Origin: Bos javanicus
Lineage: Eukaryota > Chordata > Mammalia > Artiodactyla > Bovidae
Direction: 5' to 3'
NCBI RefSeq assembly: GCF_032452875.1
Contig: NC_083876.1
Location: 2,852,001 to 2,916,000, forward strand
Length of the DNA: 64,000 bases
A program made the position numbers and the translations under genes. The notes beneath the pieces are model-generated. The model saw only the letters and a list, made by a program, of their open reading frames with translations, had not been told where the DNA came from and searched no databases. This document shows, piece by piece, positions 46,210 to 58,475 of the stretch (positions are counted from its first letter, which is position 1; each line of letters opens with the position of its first letter).

Positions 46210-48062
46210 AGTTCACTTCTGTCACTAAGTCACTCAGTTGTGTGTGACTATTTGTGATCCCATGGACTGCAGCATGCCAGGCCTCCTGTCCATCACAAAC
46301 TCCCAGAGCTGGCTCAAGCTCATGTCCATCAAGTTGGTGATACCATCCAAACATCTCATCCTCTGTCATCTCCTGCCCTCAATCCTTCCCAGCATCAGAG
46401 TCTTCTCCAGTGAGTCAGTTATTTGCATCACATGGCCAAAGTATTGGAGTTTCAGCTTCAGTATCAGTCCTTCCAGTGAATATTCAGGACTGATTTCCTT
46501 TAGGGTTAACTGGTTTGATCTCCTTGCTGTCCAACAGACTCTCAAGAATCTTCTCCAAACCGCAGTTCAAAAACATCAATGCTTCATCGCTCAGCTTTCC
46601 TTATGATCCAATTCTCACATCCATACACAACTACTAGAAAAAACATAGCTTTGACTAGATGGACATTTGTCAACAAAGTCATGTCTCTATTTTTTAATAT
46701 GCTGTCCAGGTTAGTCATAGTTTTGCATCCAAGGAGCAAACACCTTTTAATTTCATGGCTATAGTCATTCTGAAGTAATTTTGGAGCCCAATTAAAAAAA
46801 AAAAAAAAGTATTTCAAAGTTTTCCTCGTTTCTCATCTATTTGCCATGAAGTAATGGGACTGGATGGCATGACCTTGGTTTTTTTAATGTTGATTTTAAG
46901 CCAGCTTTTTCACTCTCCTCTTTCACTTTCATCAAGAGGCTCTTTCATTTGGCTTCACTTTCAGCCTTTAGGGTGGTGTAATCTGTATATTTCAGGTTAT
47001 TACTGCTTTCCCAGTAATCTTGATTCCAGCTTGTGATTCATCCAGCCTGGTATTTTGTATGATACACTCTACATAAAAGTTAAATAAACAGGGTGACAAT
47101 ATACAACCTTGACATACTCCTTTTGCAATTTAGAACCAGTCTGTTGTTGTTCCATGTCTGGTTTTAACTGTTGTTTCTTGACCTACATAAAGAGTTCTCA
47201 GGAGGCAGGGAAGACAGTCTGGTATCCTCATCTCTTGAAAAATTTTCCACAGTTTGTTGTGACTCACACAGTCAAAGCCTTTAGTGTAGTCAATGAAGTA
47301 TAAGTAGATGTTTTTTTTTTTTTTTTTCTGGAATTGTCTTGCTTTTTCTATGATCCATTAGATGTTGGCAGTTAGATCTGTGGTTCTGTCTTTTCTAAAA
47401 TCCAGCTTGAATGGAAGTTCTAGGTTCATGTACTGTTGAGGTCTGGCTTGGAGCGTTTTGAACATTACTTTGCTAGCATGTGAGATGAGTGCAACTGTGC
47501 AGTATCTTGACCATTCTTAGGGACTGGAATTAAAACTGACCTTTTCTAGTCCTGTGGCCACTGCTAAGTTTTCCAAATTTGCTGGCATATTTAGTGTAGC
47601 AATTTCAAAGAGTCATTTTTTAGGATTTGAAATAGCTAAGCAGGAATTCCATCACCTCCACTAGCTTTGTTTGTAGTGATGCTTCCTAAGGTCCACTTGA
47701 CCACACTTCAGGATGTCTGGCTCTAGTTATTACATCAACATTAGTTAGTGATCATATCTTCGTGGTTTTCCTGGTCATTAAGATTTTTTTTTTTGGTATA
47801 GTTCTTCTGTGTATTCTTGTGACCTCTTAATATCTTCTTCTTATTTTAGGTCCATATCATTTATGTCCTTTATTGTGCCCATCTTTGTATAAAATGTTTC
47901 CTTGGTATCTCTAATTTTCTTGAAGAGATCTCTAGTATTTTCCATTCTATTTTTTCCCTCTATTTCTTTGCATTGATCACTTAGGAAGGCTTTCTTATAT
48001 CTCCTTGCTAATCTTTGGTACTCTGCATTCAGATTGATGTATCTTTCCTTTTCTCCTTTGCC
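46210..48062 (-). mobile_element. BovB 3' part, minus strand
   Basis: Minus-strand BovB from the 3' end at about 46210 through ORF2 to the linker between the endonuclease and reverse transcriptase at about 48062. Stops, A-runs (46795-46808) and T-runs (47311-47328, 47787-47796) break it. Minus frame 46817-46584 still reads YGCENWIIRKAER-type C-terminal sequence. Its upstream neighbour segment is inverted (48063-48214). Confidence 0.88.
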
Positions 48063-48214
48063 TATATAGAGAATATCTATACAGCCAGCAAAAACAAGAC
48101 CAGGAAGTGACTGTGGCTTAGATCATGAAGTCCTCATTGCAAAATTCAAACTTAAATAAAGTAGGTAAAAGCACTAGACCATTCAGGTATGAGCTAAATC
48201 AAATCCCTTTTGAT
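48063..48214 (+). mobile_element. Inverted 5' segment of the same BovB
   Basis: Plus-strand BovB sequence 'atctatacagccagcaaaaac' to 'gagctaaatcaaatccc' is the end of the endonuclease region, which in consensus order lies shortly upstream of where the minus part ends. This fits one insertion with 5' inversion and loss of a few hundred bases at the junction. Confidence 0.87.
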
Positions 48215-48776
48215 TTTTTTCCAGAGCCCATATATTAAGCTTTTTATAATTAACTATGCAATCATTAATATTTTGCTACTTAGTAGAAAGAAAATATCGT
48301 AAAGTAAACCAGAATAAAAAATCAACAAAATAATTTTTATGTCAGTGCTATTTTTGTCAGATAAATCTTCTTAATCATATTTATTTTGAAAAGAAGAAGG
48401 TAACATGTATTAAAAATTCTTTATAAAATGAAAAATCATATATTGTGTTTCCTAGTTTGCTTACGTTTTCTCTATGTGATTTAGTCTTGAAAAGAGAAAG
48501 ATACTCATATTTTCTTCACCCCAACTGGTTTGCATTTCAATTTTACCAATCGCTAGAGAGCTAAGAAACATTTACCTTATTTAATGGCCTGCTATTATTA
48601 AGACAGATATATTCTATTTTATGCTGTGATTGCCACAATCATTGCAATAACATTTGAATAATATAGCAGAGAATGTACCCATGTATCTTTCAGTGAATTA
48701 ATCTATATCCTTTTCTTTGACTTGCTTATTGAGGCATGCTGAATGCAATAATAACAAATGCAAATCTTCAAACATT
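48215..48776. other. Unassigned AT-rich DNA
   Basis: No repeat or gene is recognised before the 27-bp direct repeat. Confidence 0.5.
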
Positions 48777-48803
48777 CTGGAATGGGGCAGGAAAATAATT
48801 TCA
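48777..48803 (+). repeat. Left copy of a perfect 27-bp direct repeat
   Basis: Identical to 51909-51935. It contains ggaatggggcaggaaaataa and brackets a lone L1 5' UTR, as a target-site duplication would. The first two bases may overlap the L1 terminus. Confidence 0.95.
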
Positions 48804-50289
48804 GGTGGCTTGTCAAGGTATCCTGGTTAGGGAAGTTTGTGTCGGTGTTCTGGTGGGTGGAGCTGTATTTCTTCTCTCTGGAGTGCAATGAAATGTCCAG
48901 TAATGAGTTATGAGATTTCTATGGTTTTGGGGTGACTTTGGGCAGCTTGTGTCTTGAAGCTCAGGGCTGTGTTGCTTTGTTGCTGGAGAATTTTCTTGGT
49001 ATGTCTTGCCCTGGAACTTGTTGGCCCTTGTGTGGTGCTTGGTTTCAGTGTCGGTATGGAGGCGTTTGATGAGCTCCTGTCAATTAATGTTCCTTGGAGT
49101 CAGGAGTTCCCTGGAGCCAGGGTTTGGACTTAAGCCTCCTGCTTCCAGTTATCAGTCTTATTTTTACAGTAGTTTCAAAACTTCTCCTTCTATACAGCAC
49201 CATTGATAAAACATCTACGTTAAAGATGAAAAGTTTCTCTACTGTGAGGGTCACTCAGAGAGGTTCACAGCATTATATGGAGAAGAGAAGAGGGAGGAGG
49301 GAGTTAGAGGTGACCCAAATGAGATGAGGTGGAATCAATAGTGGAGAGAGTGGGCTAGCCAGTAGTCACTTCCTTATGTGCATTCCACAACCGGACCACT
49401 CAGAGATGTTCATGGAGTTATACAGAGAAGAGAAGAAGGAGGAAGGAGACAGAGGTGACCAGAAGGATAAAAGGGGGGAATGAAAAGGAAGGAGACAGAT
49501 CCAGCCAGTAATCAGTTCCCTAAGTGTTCTCCACTGTCTGGAACACCCAGAAACTCACAGAGTTGGGTAGAGTAGAGAGGGGTTAGGGAGGAGACACAGG
49601 CGACCTGGTGGAGAAAAAGGAGAGTCCAAAGGGAGAGAGAGCAGTCAAGCCAGTAATCTCGCTCCCTAGTGAAAAATGGGTCCTGAGGATTGGGTTCTTA
49701 AAGGTACAAAATTGGTAACAAATACATAAAAGCAATAATTAAAAATCTAGAGTAGAGTTTGGAATTTCAAACATACGATGTTAAAGAAAAGAAGAAGAAA
49801 AAGAAAAAACGAACAAAGAAAAACAAACAAGGTCTTGAAAATTATAAAGAAAATACAGGTACAAAATTGATGACTAATACCAAAAAGCAAAAATTAAAAA
49901 TCTAGAGTAGAGTTTGGAATTTCAAAAATACAATGTTAAAAAAAAAAGGAAGAAGAGACATAAAGAGAGAAAACAAACAAACAACAAAAACAAACAATGT
50001 CGCAAAAATTATAAAGAAAATACAGGTATAAAATTGATATCAAATACCAAAAAGCATAAATTAAAAATCTAGAGTAGAGTTTGGAATTTCAGATATACAA
50101 TGTTATATAAAAGAAGAAGAGAAAGAAACAGAAAAAAAGAAAAATCACAGAAATTATTAAAAAAACTATAGGTACAAAATTGATAACATATACCAAAAAG
50201 CTAAAATTAAAAAACTAGAGTAGAGTTTGGAATTTCAAAAATACAATGTTAAAGAAAAGAAGAAAAAAAAAATAAAACAAGGTCAAAAA

Positions 50290-50321
<32 letters not shown>

Positions 50322-51908
50322 GAAGTTTGCTGAAGAAGAAACAAATAGGGTCTTTTTTTTTTTTTTGCAAAGTAATAGGTTATAAAAGTGAAAATTAAAG
50401 GAACAATAGAGGACTTAAAAAGTATTTTTTTTTAATTAAAAAGAAAAAGAAAGAAAGAATGATCTTAAAAATAGTAAAAATATATCTAGGACTTTCTCTG
50501 GTTTTGTTGTGAGTATTGTGGGTTCAGTTCATTTTTGGCTAGTTCCTTGGTCCGACTTATATTTCTCAAGATCAATAGGCCCCTTCCTATGTAGTCCGTA
50601 GGAACCACGGGTTTTAATCTATTGCCTGTAGCTTCCAAGGCGTTTCCCTCTGTTATAACTTCTTCTGTTTGCTGGTCTCTTCAGTGTCTGGTTACCGCCC
50701 TGACATAAAGGGGACGGTGGGGGAAACTTTTTTTTTTTTTTTTTAGGCTCACTTGTTCAGTCGCACTGTGGGGAGGGAGGGAGGGATGCTGCAAACAAAT
50801 AACACTGGCGTGCGCTCGCAGTACCTCAGCCACACTGGGTCTGCCCCCGCTCTCGGTGCGTGTAGCCTCTCTGCCCACACTGCTCGGGCTCTAGGTTGTT
50901 CCGCCGGGAACAATCCGAGGCCGGCCCTGGGTTGCATGCACCTCCCAGGTCCAAGCCGCTCAGGTTCAGGCACTCAGGTAGTCCTCAGAGGCACAGACTC
51001 AGTTGGGCCTCAGTTTTGTGCTCTTCCCAGGTCCAAGCAGCTCAGGTGATGAGGTGTTTGGCGAGCTCCAATGCTACGACTTATCGCCTCCCCGCCACTC
51101 GGTTATCTGGGTGTAAAACTGGCGCACCTTCTCAGGCAGATGTTGACCATCCAGACCCCCAAGAAGTTTTAGTTAGCAAAGAAGCCTGCTTACAGTTTTA
51201 TAGATAATGTCTCTCTGGGGCTGCGATTGCCCCCTTCCCGCTCTGGCTGCCTGTCACCGGAGGGGGAAGGTCTGCAGCCTGCTCTCTCTGTTCAGTCCTT
51301 TGTTCCGTGCGCAGGCCTGGTGGTGTCTTAGGTTGGGGCTGGCTTTTTGCATGGTAGATATCCCACAGTCTGGTTTGCTAGCCCAAATTATTTCGCTCAG
51401 ATAGTGCTCAGGGTATTCAGGCCAGATTCTTACTCTGAGTGATGCAGCCCGCGCCGTGCCTTCCTGCCCAGCCCCCGCTTGCTAATGGCGTGTGCAGGCA
51501 TCTGCGCTGCTTCTCTGCTGGGGGAGTTACCGTAGGGCTCGCAATCTGTGAGTTTTAATTGTTTATTTATTTTTTCTCCCTGTTATGTTGCCCTCTGTGC
51601 TTCCAAAGCTTGGCACAGATTCGGCAGTGAGAAGGTTTCCTGGTATTTGGAAACTTCTCTCTTTTTAAGACTCCCTTCCCGGGACACAGCTTCGTCCCTC
51701 CCTCTTTTGTCTCTTTTTTTGTCTTTTATATTTTTTCCTACCTCCTTTCGAAGAGTTGGGTTGCTTTTCTGGGTGCCTGATGTCCTCTGCCAGCATTCAG
51801 AAGTTGTTTTGTGGAATTTACTCGACGTTTAAATGCTCTTTTGATGAATTTGTGGGGGAGAAAGTGTTCTCCCCGTCCTACTCCTCCACCATCTTTGCTC
51901 CTCCCCCC
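48804..51908 (-). mobile_element. L1 5' UTR only (3.1 kb), minus strand
   Basis: On the minus strand it starts at the L1 5' terminus ('gggaggagcaaagatggtgg' near 51906). It runs collinearly with the 5' UTRs of L1 copies 1 and 2, and stops at the 'ccttgacaagccacc' point, about 110 bp before where the ORF1 ATG would be. ORF1, ORF2, 3' UTR and poly(A) are absent. Four T-rich monomers are at 49690-50275 and a (TA)n at 50293-50322. GC content and sequence are well preserved, so it is not old. Confidence 0.93.
49690..50275 (-). repeat. Four tandem L1 5' UTR monomers
   Basis: The anchor 'tctagagtagagtttggaat' recurs near 49748, 49902, 50069 and 50213, each preceded by a 'ggtacaaaattgat'-like phrase. 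Unit lengths vary with A-rich runs (about 145-170 bp). Same unit as at 23330-23935. Confidence 0.8.
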
Positions 51909-51935
51909 CTGGAATGGGGCAGGAAAATAATTTCA
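51909..51935 (+). repeat. Right copy of the 27-bp direct repeat
   Basis: Identical to 48777-48803. Together they frame the L1 5' UTR. Confidence 0.95.
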
Positions 51936-52523
51936 ATATGCAGAAAACAATATCAGAACCTCCCCTGAAAGTGTATTTATTTAAATAAAAAAGAAAGTAG
52001 AATCATGCCCTAAAATATTCAAATCAATGTAGGTATGCTCATGTACCCTACATGGAATAAATATGGTGCATTCTATGTCCTAGATATTTTGGGTAAGGAA
52101 GGGTATGCACAGTGTCTCCTGATACCATTTTGGCGCTCATACTGCTTGTCACATTTCAGTATATTGTGATCTTTTCCATTGTTGAGTGTGTCCAAATAAG
52201 TTTATTTAAGGATATTTTATGAATTTAATAACATTTTCCCTTAATTGATTTTATTCTCTTTTTAAAATTGACAAACAAAATCATAAAAAAACACAAAACA
52301 ATACAAGAAAACACCAACAATTGTAGAATGAAATTAGTAGTAATGAGAACACAAGTGAAAAAGAAAATGGCACTACTGATATTTCTCAAAGTATGATTAT
52401 GTCAGTCACATTATGACATAAGAATAATAGTCTAGTTTGGTAAAAATGCCAGACCTCCAAAACTCAAAATCACAATAGTTAAAAGTATGGCTACTTGACT
52501 AATGATTGTATAAAACCACAAAA
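51936..52523. other. Unassigned AT-rich DNA
   Basis: No repeat family or gene is recognised. Confidence 0.5.
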
Positions 52524-52714
52524 ATTACTCAGATGGTAAAGAATTTTTCTGCAATGCAGCAGACCTGGGTTCAATAGCTGGGTCAGGAAGATTTCCTAGA
52601 GAAGGGAATGGCTACCCACTCCAATATTCCTGCTTGGAGAATTACATGGACAGAGGAGCCTGGCAGCTACAGACAATGGGTCACACAGAGTTAGACATGA
52701 CTGAAGTGACAGCA
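52524..52714 (+). mobile_element. Bov-tA SINE lacking the first head bases
   Basis: Starts at 'actcagatggtaaagaat', keeps the B-box-like 'gttcaatagc', and ends at 'gacatgactgaagtgac'. Confidence 0.87.
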
Positions 52715-53269
52715 TGGACTGAATCACTAAGTCATAATAATATAAAAACTATGCATCTTAATATGAAGATAAAAATTAGAACATCTTCAATAATATTCAA
52801 AATTGTGCAACTTTTAGAGAGAAGATGGTGAAGAACTAAGATGGAGAGATCACCAGCCTCCCCCCAAATGAATCAAAAAGGCATCAAAATTTGGAACAAC
52901 TCCTACAAAGCTACCTCTACGTGACAGCGGAAGACCCTAGGCCTCCAGGGGGACCGGCTAATCTCCCTGAAATAAGATAGGAGAGAAGAGGGAGACATAA
53001 AAGGGGAAAAGACAGAGAACTTCTGGGCAGGAGGTTATGTCCCAAGGGAGGGAGCCCTGAAACAGGAGTTCCTGTTCACAGGGAAACTCCCTCACAGTCA
53101 GGCCCAAAAGGGAGCTGCAAAGTGTTGGAAAACCAGGCACAACAGGGACTTGAAGGGCAGTAAACAGAGAAAGCCGCACTTCTCAGCCCGTTAACAGCTC
53201 GTGGACTTTGGCCCCAAACAGACAGTGGGTCAGGGGAACCGAGAGTGGCGAGAGTGGCGTGGCATAGGA

Positions 53270-53413
53270 ACCCAGCCAGTGCACCACAGCCCTTGCAGCA
53301 CAGAGGGTAGGCCCAGATACCCAAGTATGATGGGGCAGACAAACCCAGCCAGTATGCACAACCCTTGCAGCACAGAGGGTGGGCCCAGGTAGCCCAGGTA
53401 GCTGGTAGACAAA
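53270..53413 (+). repeat. Two ~72-bp tandem units in the older L1 5' UTR
   Basis: Units 53270-53343 and 53344-53413 share 'acccagccagt', 'cccttgcagcacagagggt' and 'gacaa'. Shorter related units with 'cacacaagccccac' and 'acacagagggcag' follow at about 53595-53740. They look like 5' UTR monomers. Confidence 0.7.
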
Positions 53414-53942
53414 CCCAGCAGGTGCAAGGTCGGGACTGGGGTTCTGTTAAAGGGGAGGCATACAAACTTAGGTAGCGCACACAACCCTCCTGACACAGCT
53501 GATAAAGGAAAAAATAAGTCCCGTGACAAAGAGTGTAGGCAGAGGAGAAACAAGTCCACACTAGGCTGCAATGCCAAGGCCAGGCCAGGAAGCCAAGACA
53601 AGTGCACACAAGCCCCACACATGTGCACACAGAGGATGAACCTCGGGAACTGAAAGTCAACTACACACAAGCCCCACGACACAGAGGGCAGACCTCAGAA
53701 ACTGAGTCAAGTGCACACAGCCTTGTGATACAGATGGTGAGCTTAGAGGGCTGAGGGAAGCCCACACTAGTTGCAGATCCACACAAGCACCCACCTAGCA
53801 AGTTTGGGCCAGCAGCTTAAGACAAGACAGGAGAACAGAAGCACCAACAATGATCCCAGGGACAAGTAGCAGACTGGCAGCATTGGACTTATGCTGAGAT
53901 AGCCACTTTGAAGCAACTGCAGAAATAGATGCATCTAACATT

Positions 53943-54075
53943 GGACAAGGAAATGGCAACCCATTCCAGTGTTCTTGCCTGGAGAATCCCAGGGACGGGG
54001 GAGCCTAGTGGGCTGCCGTCTATGGGGTCGCACAGAGTCGGACACAAATGAAGCGAATTAGCAGCAGCAGCAGCA
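53943..54075 (+). mobile_element. Bov-A SINE unit
   Basis: A single unit ends in (AGC)n, directly before the target duplication of a Bov-A2 dimer, so three units lie in tandem. Confidence 0.88.
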
Positions 54076-54088
54076 ACAACACTGCAAA

Positions 54089-54366
54089 CGGAGAAGGCAA
54101 TGGCACCCCACTCCAGTACTCTTGCCTGGAAAATCCCATGGACAGAGGAGCCTGGTAGGCTGCAGTCCATGGGGTCGCTAGGAGTCAGACACGACTGAGC
54201 GACTTCACTTTCACTTTTCACTTTCATGCATTGGAGAAGGAAATGGCAACCCACTCCAGCGTTCTTGCCTGGATAATCCCAGGGACGGGGGAGCCTGGTG
54301 GGCTGCCATCTCTAGGGTCGCACAGAGTCGGACACAACTGAAGCGACTTAGCAGCAGCAACAGCAG
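54089..54366 (+). mobile_element. Bov-A2 SINE dimer
   Basis: Two units with the 'cacttttcactttcatgc' linker and an (AGC)/(AAC) tail. A perfect 12-bp duplication, caacactgcaaa, lies at 54077-54088 and 54367-54378. Confidence 0.92.
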
Positions 54367-54619
54367 CAACACTGCAAAAGCTATAACGACTGCTCAAAGG
54401 CATACTGAACCTATTGACAATCCAAAACCTACTACTGGACACTGCACTGCCCTTCAGAGAGAGGAGATCCAGCTCCATCAACCACAACACAAGCACAAGC
54501 TCCGTCAACCAGGCAAACATCACAGGATACTAACCCAATCCCATCCACAGGGGCAGACTCCACAACCAAGAACTACGACCTTGAGAAATTTATTAAATTT
54601 TTTTCTTTTTTCTTTCTCT

Positions 54620-54985
54620 CTTATAAGGCACACTGTTTACTTCCCAGCATATTTACACCATCACATTAGATTTTGTGGGGCAATGGAGTTTTCCTCTTTG
54701 TTTTACTTGTTATTTAAAAAAATAAAAATAAAAAAGATTCTTCATATAAATCACACTGCTTATTCCCCAACATATTTCCACCATCACATTAGCTTCTTGT
54801 GATGGTTTGGAGTTTTCTTCTTTGTTTTCCCTGTTAAAAAAAAGAAATTCATTTTAAGACTTCTTCTTTTTTTCTTATAAATCACATGGTTTATCCCACC
54901 CACCCCCTACATATTTCCACCTCCACATTAGGCTTTTGTGGTGCAGTGGAGTTTTCCTTTTTGTGATTCTTGTCAAAAAAAAAAA
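54620..54985 (+). repeat. Three ~125-bp tandem units in the older L1 5' UTR
   Basis: Units begin near 54622, 54745 and 54875 and share 'aaatcacactg', 'catatttccaccatcacatt' and 'ggagttttcctctttg'-like phrases. A-runs separate them. They are unlike the monomers of the younger L1. Confidence 0.78.
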
Positions 54986-55071
54986 AAAAAAAAAGCAAGA
55001 AAAAAAATAATTTTAGTTTTTTTTTTTCCATCTTCCTCACTTTTCTTTTTTCTTGATGAGCTTTTGAAATT

Positions 55072-55112
55072 AAATATATATATATATATATATTTATATA
55101 AATATATATATA
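55072..55112. repeat. (TA)n microsatellite
   Basis: An alternating TA tract with a short TTTATA interruption, inside the older L1 leader. Confidence 0.9.
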
Positions 55113-55754
55113 GAGAACTGCTTTTTCTACTGATCTTTACCTGCTGTAGCTATACCTGAATATATAAAAATCTTTTCCACACACCTCTTTTCATCTTTGC
55201 TTTTCTATTTATTCTTTTCTCTCTTTTTTATTCCTCTTCTCAATTCCCTTCCTTTTATCTTTTCCCTCACTTCTCCTGTTTCTTTTTTCCTCTCTCATTT
55301 TTTTTTCATTTCCCTTTTTTCCTTCACTCTTTCTTCTTTCACCCAGTAAGTTAATTTTTGAGCTCTCTATGCTATATTCCCCAGTTGGTCTTCTGCTCAT
55401 GCTCAGATTTCCAGATTGACCATTAGCTGACTCAGGTTTCAATTGGTTGATATCACCTCTGGTTTCCTTTGCACACCAAGTCAATCTCTGTATTCTTTTC
55501 TTTAGAACACTTTGGTTATAACTGTATGTGTGGAAGTGTGTGTATGTACATGTCCCAGTATTTCTGTAATTACCTACTTGATCTCCTCCTACTAGAACAC
55601 AGGTACAAGTCATCCCCAACAAGAAATCAACACAAACCGTCCAACCAACATTTCCCTCCAAGGACAAAAATCAAAAGGAAGAAGAAATGCAACCCTAAAG
55701 CCTGGGAAAAAAGAGACCTCAAGTGGATCAAGTTAGGAAAAAAAAAATAAAAAA

Positions 55755-56690
55755 GATGGAGAAATACAACACAAGTGAAAGAGCAGGGTAGAAACTCATA
55801 AGAGCAAATAAATGAATAAATAATTCCCCTGAAAGAGAATTCAGAATAGTGATAATAAAGATGCTCTGAAGACTTGAAATTAGAATGGAGAAAATGCAAG
55901 AAGCATTTAACACAGTTAATACAATCACCAAGGACGTAGAAGAAATAAAGAATAAGCAAATAGAAATGAATAGCACAATTACTGAAATTGAAAATACACT
56001 AGAAGGAAACAATAGCAGAATAATTGAGGCAGAGGAATGAATAAATGAGCTGGAGGATAGAATGGTAGAAATAACTGCTGAAAAACTAAATAAAGGGAAA
56101 CGAATGAAAAAAAAATTGAGGAAAGTCTCAGTGACCTTTGGGACAATATTAAATGCACCATCATTCGAGTTATAGGGATCCCAGATGAAGAAGAAAAAAA
56201 GAAAGGCACTGAGAAAATTTTTGAAGAAATTATAGTCGAAAATTTCCCAAACATGGAAAAGGAAATAGTCAATCAATTCCAAGAAGTGCAAAGAGTCCCC
56301 TACAAGTTAAACCCAAGGAGAAACATATACAGACAGATATTAATCAAGCTAACAGAGATTAATCACAAAGAAAGAATATTAAAAACATCAAGGGAAAAGC
56401 AACAAGTAGCATACAAGGGAAAGCCCATACAATTAACAGCAGGTCTTTCAGCAGAAACTCTAAAGGCCAGATGGAAATGGCAGATTTAAATATATTAAAT
56501 ATATTTAAAGAACTGAAAGAGAGAGACAAAAAAAAAAAAAAAAAACTACAACGATGATTACTATACCCAGAAAAAATCTTATTCAAAGTTTATGGAGAAA
56601 TAAAAGGTTTATGGAGAAGCAGAAATTAATAGAATTCAGCACCATCAAACCAGCCTTGCAACAAATACTAAAGGGATGTATATAGCCAGT
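55755..56690 (+). pseudogene. Older L1 ORF1, broken
   Basis: Recognisable pieces in three frames: a coiled-coil-like part near 55880-56090 (MEKMQEAFNTVNTITKDVEE and a stop at 'gaatgaata'), a central part near 56150-56240, and a C-terminal part in 56253-56489 (PYKLNPRRNIYRQILIKLTE). A long A-run at 56528-56545 and several indels disrupt it. The start is inferred from position only. Confidence 0.75.
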
Positions 56691-58079
56691 AAACACAAGA
56701 GAAAGGAAAGACCTACAAAAACAAACCAAAAGTAATAAAGAAAATGTCATTAGCAACATATTTATCAATAATTACCTTAACTGTAAATGGATTAAATGCA
56801 CCAACCAAAAGATACAGACTGACTGGATACAAAAACAAGACCCATATATATGCTGCTTACAGGAGAACTACTTCAGACCTAGAGACACATACAGACTGAA
56901 AGTAAAAGGATGGGAAAAGATATTCCATGCTAATGGAAACCAAAAGAAAGCTGAAGTGGCAATCCTTATTTCAGAAAAAGTAGACTTTAAAATAAAGAAT
57001 ATCATAAGAGACAAAGAATGACACTACATAATGATCAAGGAATCAATCCAAGAAGAAGACATAACAATGGTAAATGTTGGTGCACTCAACCTAGAAACAC
57101 CTCAATACATAAGACAAACACTAGCAGGCAAAAGAGGAGAAATCAACAGTGACACAATAATAGTAGGGAACATTAACACCCCACTGTCATCAATGAACAC
57201 ATCATCAAAACAGAGAATCAATGAGAAAACACAAACCTTAAATGAAACATTAGACCAAAAGGACATAGTTGATATTTTCATACTTCCATCCAGATGCAAA
57301 AGAATACTCTTTCTTCTCAAGTGCACATGAAACATTCTCCAGTATAGACCACATCTTGAGCCACAAATCAAGCTTCAGTAAATTAAAGAAAAGTGAAATT
57401 GAATCGAGTATCTTCTCTGACCTCAATGCTATGAGACTAGATATCAACTACAGATAAAAATAGCAAAAGGCACAAACTCATGGATATTCAACAATACATT
57501 ACTAAATGACAAAAAAGATTCTGAATAAATAAATAAAAAGGGAATCAAACGATTCCTAGAAACAAATGACAATAAAAACATGACGACCCAAAACCTATGG
57601 GACGTGGCAAAAGCAGTTCTCAGAGGGAGCAATACATAGTGACAGAACCATACCTCAAGAAGCAAGAAAAACATTGAATAGACAGCCTAACTTTACATCT
57701 AAAGCAGCTGAAAAAAGGAGAAAAAACTGCCCCAAAGTCAGCAGAAGGAAGGAAGTCATAAAAGCCAGAACAGAAATAAATGAAAAAGAAATGAAGCAAA
57801 CAATAGCAAAGAGTAATACAACTAAAAGCTGGTTATTTGAGAAGATTAGCAAGACTGACAAACCACTAGCCAAACTCACCAAGAAAAAAGGGAGAAAAAT
57901 CAAATCAATAAAATTAGAAATGAAAAAGGAAAGATTATAACAGACAACACAGAAATACAAAAGATCATAAGAGAATATTATGAGCAACTATAGGTTAATA
58001 AAATGGAAAAACTAGAGAAAATGGACGGATAGTTAGAAAAGACCAGCCCCCTGAGACTGAACCAGGTAGAAAAACAAAT

Positions 58080-58475
58080 CATATATGGAATTTAGGAAGA
58101 TGGTAACAATAACCCGGTGTACGAGACAGCAAAAGAGACACTGATGTATAGAACAGTCTTATGGACTCTGTGGGAGAGGGAGAGGGTGGGAAGATTTGGG
58201 AGAATGACATTGAAACATGTAAAATATCATGTAAGAAACGAGTTGCCAGTCCAGGTTCGATACACGATACTGGATGCTTGGGGCTAGTGCACTGGGACGA
58301 CCCAGAGGGATGGTATGGGGAGGGAGGAGGGAGGAGGGTTCAGGATGGGGAACACATGTATACCTGTGGCGGATTCATTTTGATATTTGGCAAAACTAAT
58401 ACAATTATGTAAAGTTTAAAAATAAAATAAAATTTAAAAAAAATAAATAAAATAAAATATAAAAGGAAAAAAAAA
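58080..58475 (+). mobile_element. Young L1 3' end inserted in older L1
   Basis: Last bases of ORF2 (atatatggaatttag) plus the full 3' UTR, and an A-rich tail with several AATAAA signals. Nearly identical to the matching part of 5494-5811. 'aaatcat' on both sides (58074-58080 and near 58481) fits a target duplication. Confidence 0.9.

Noticed and set aside
53076..53660. 194-aa minus-strand open frame rich in Cys/Leu
   Set aside because: It lies antisense in the older L1 5' UTR over GC-rich tandem units; the apparent protein repeats follow the DNA monomers, and an overlapping frame (53230-53682) is open too. No known domain is visible.
55209..55667. 152-aa minus-strand frame with a basic Lys/Glu-rich end
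   Set aside because: The charged tail is just the complement of a T/C-rich tract in the older L1 leader.
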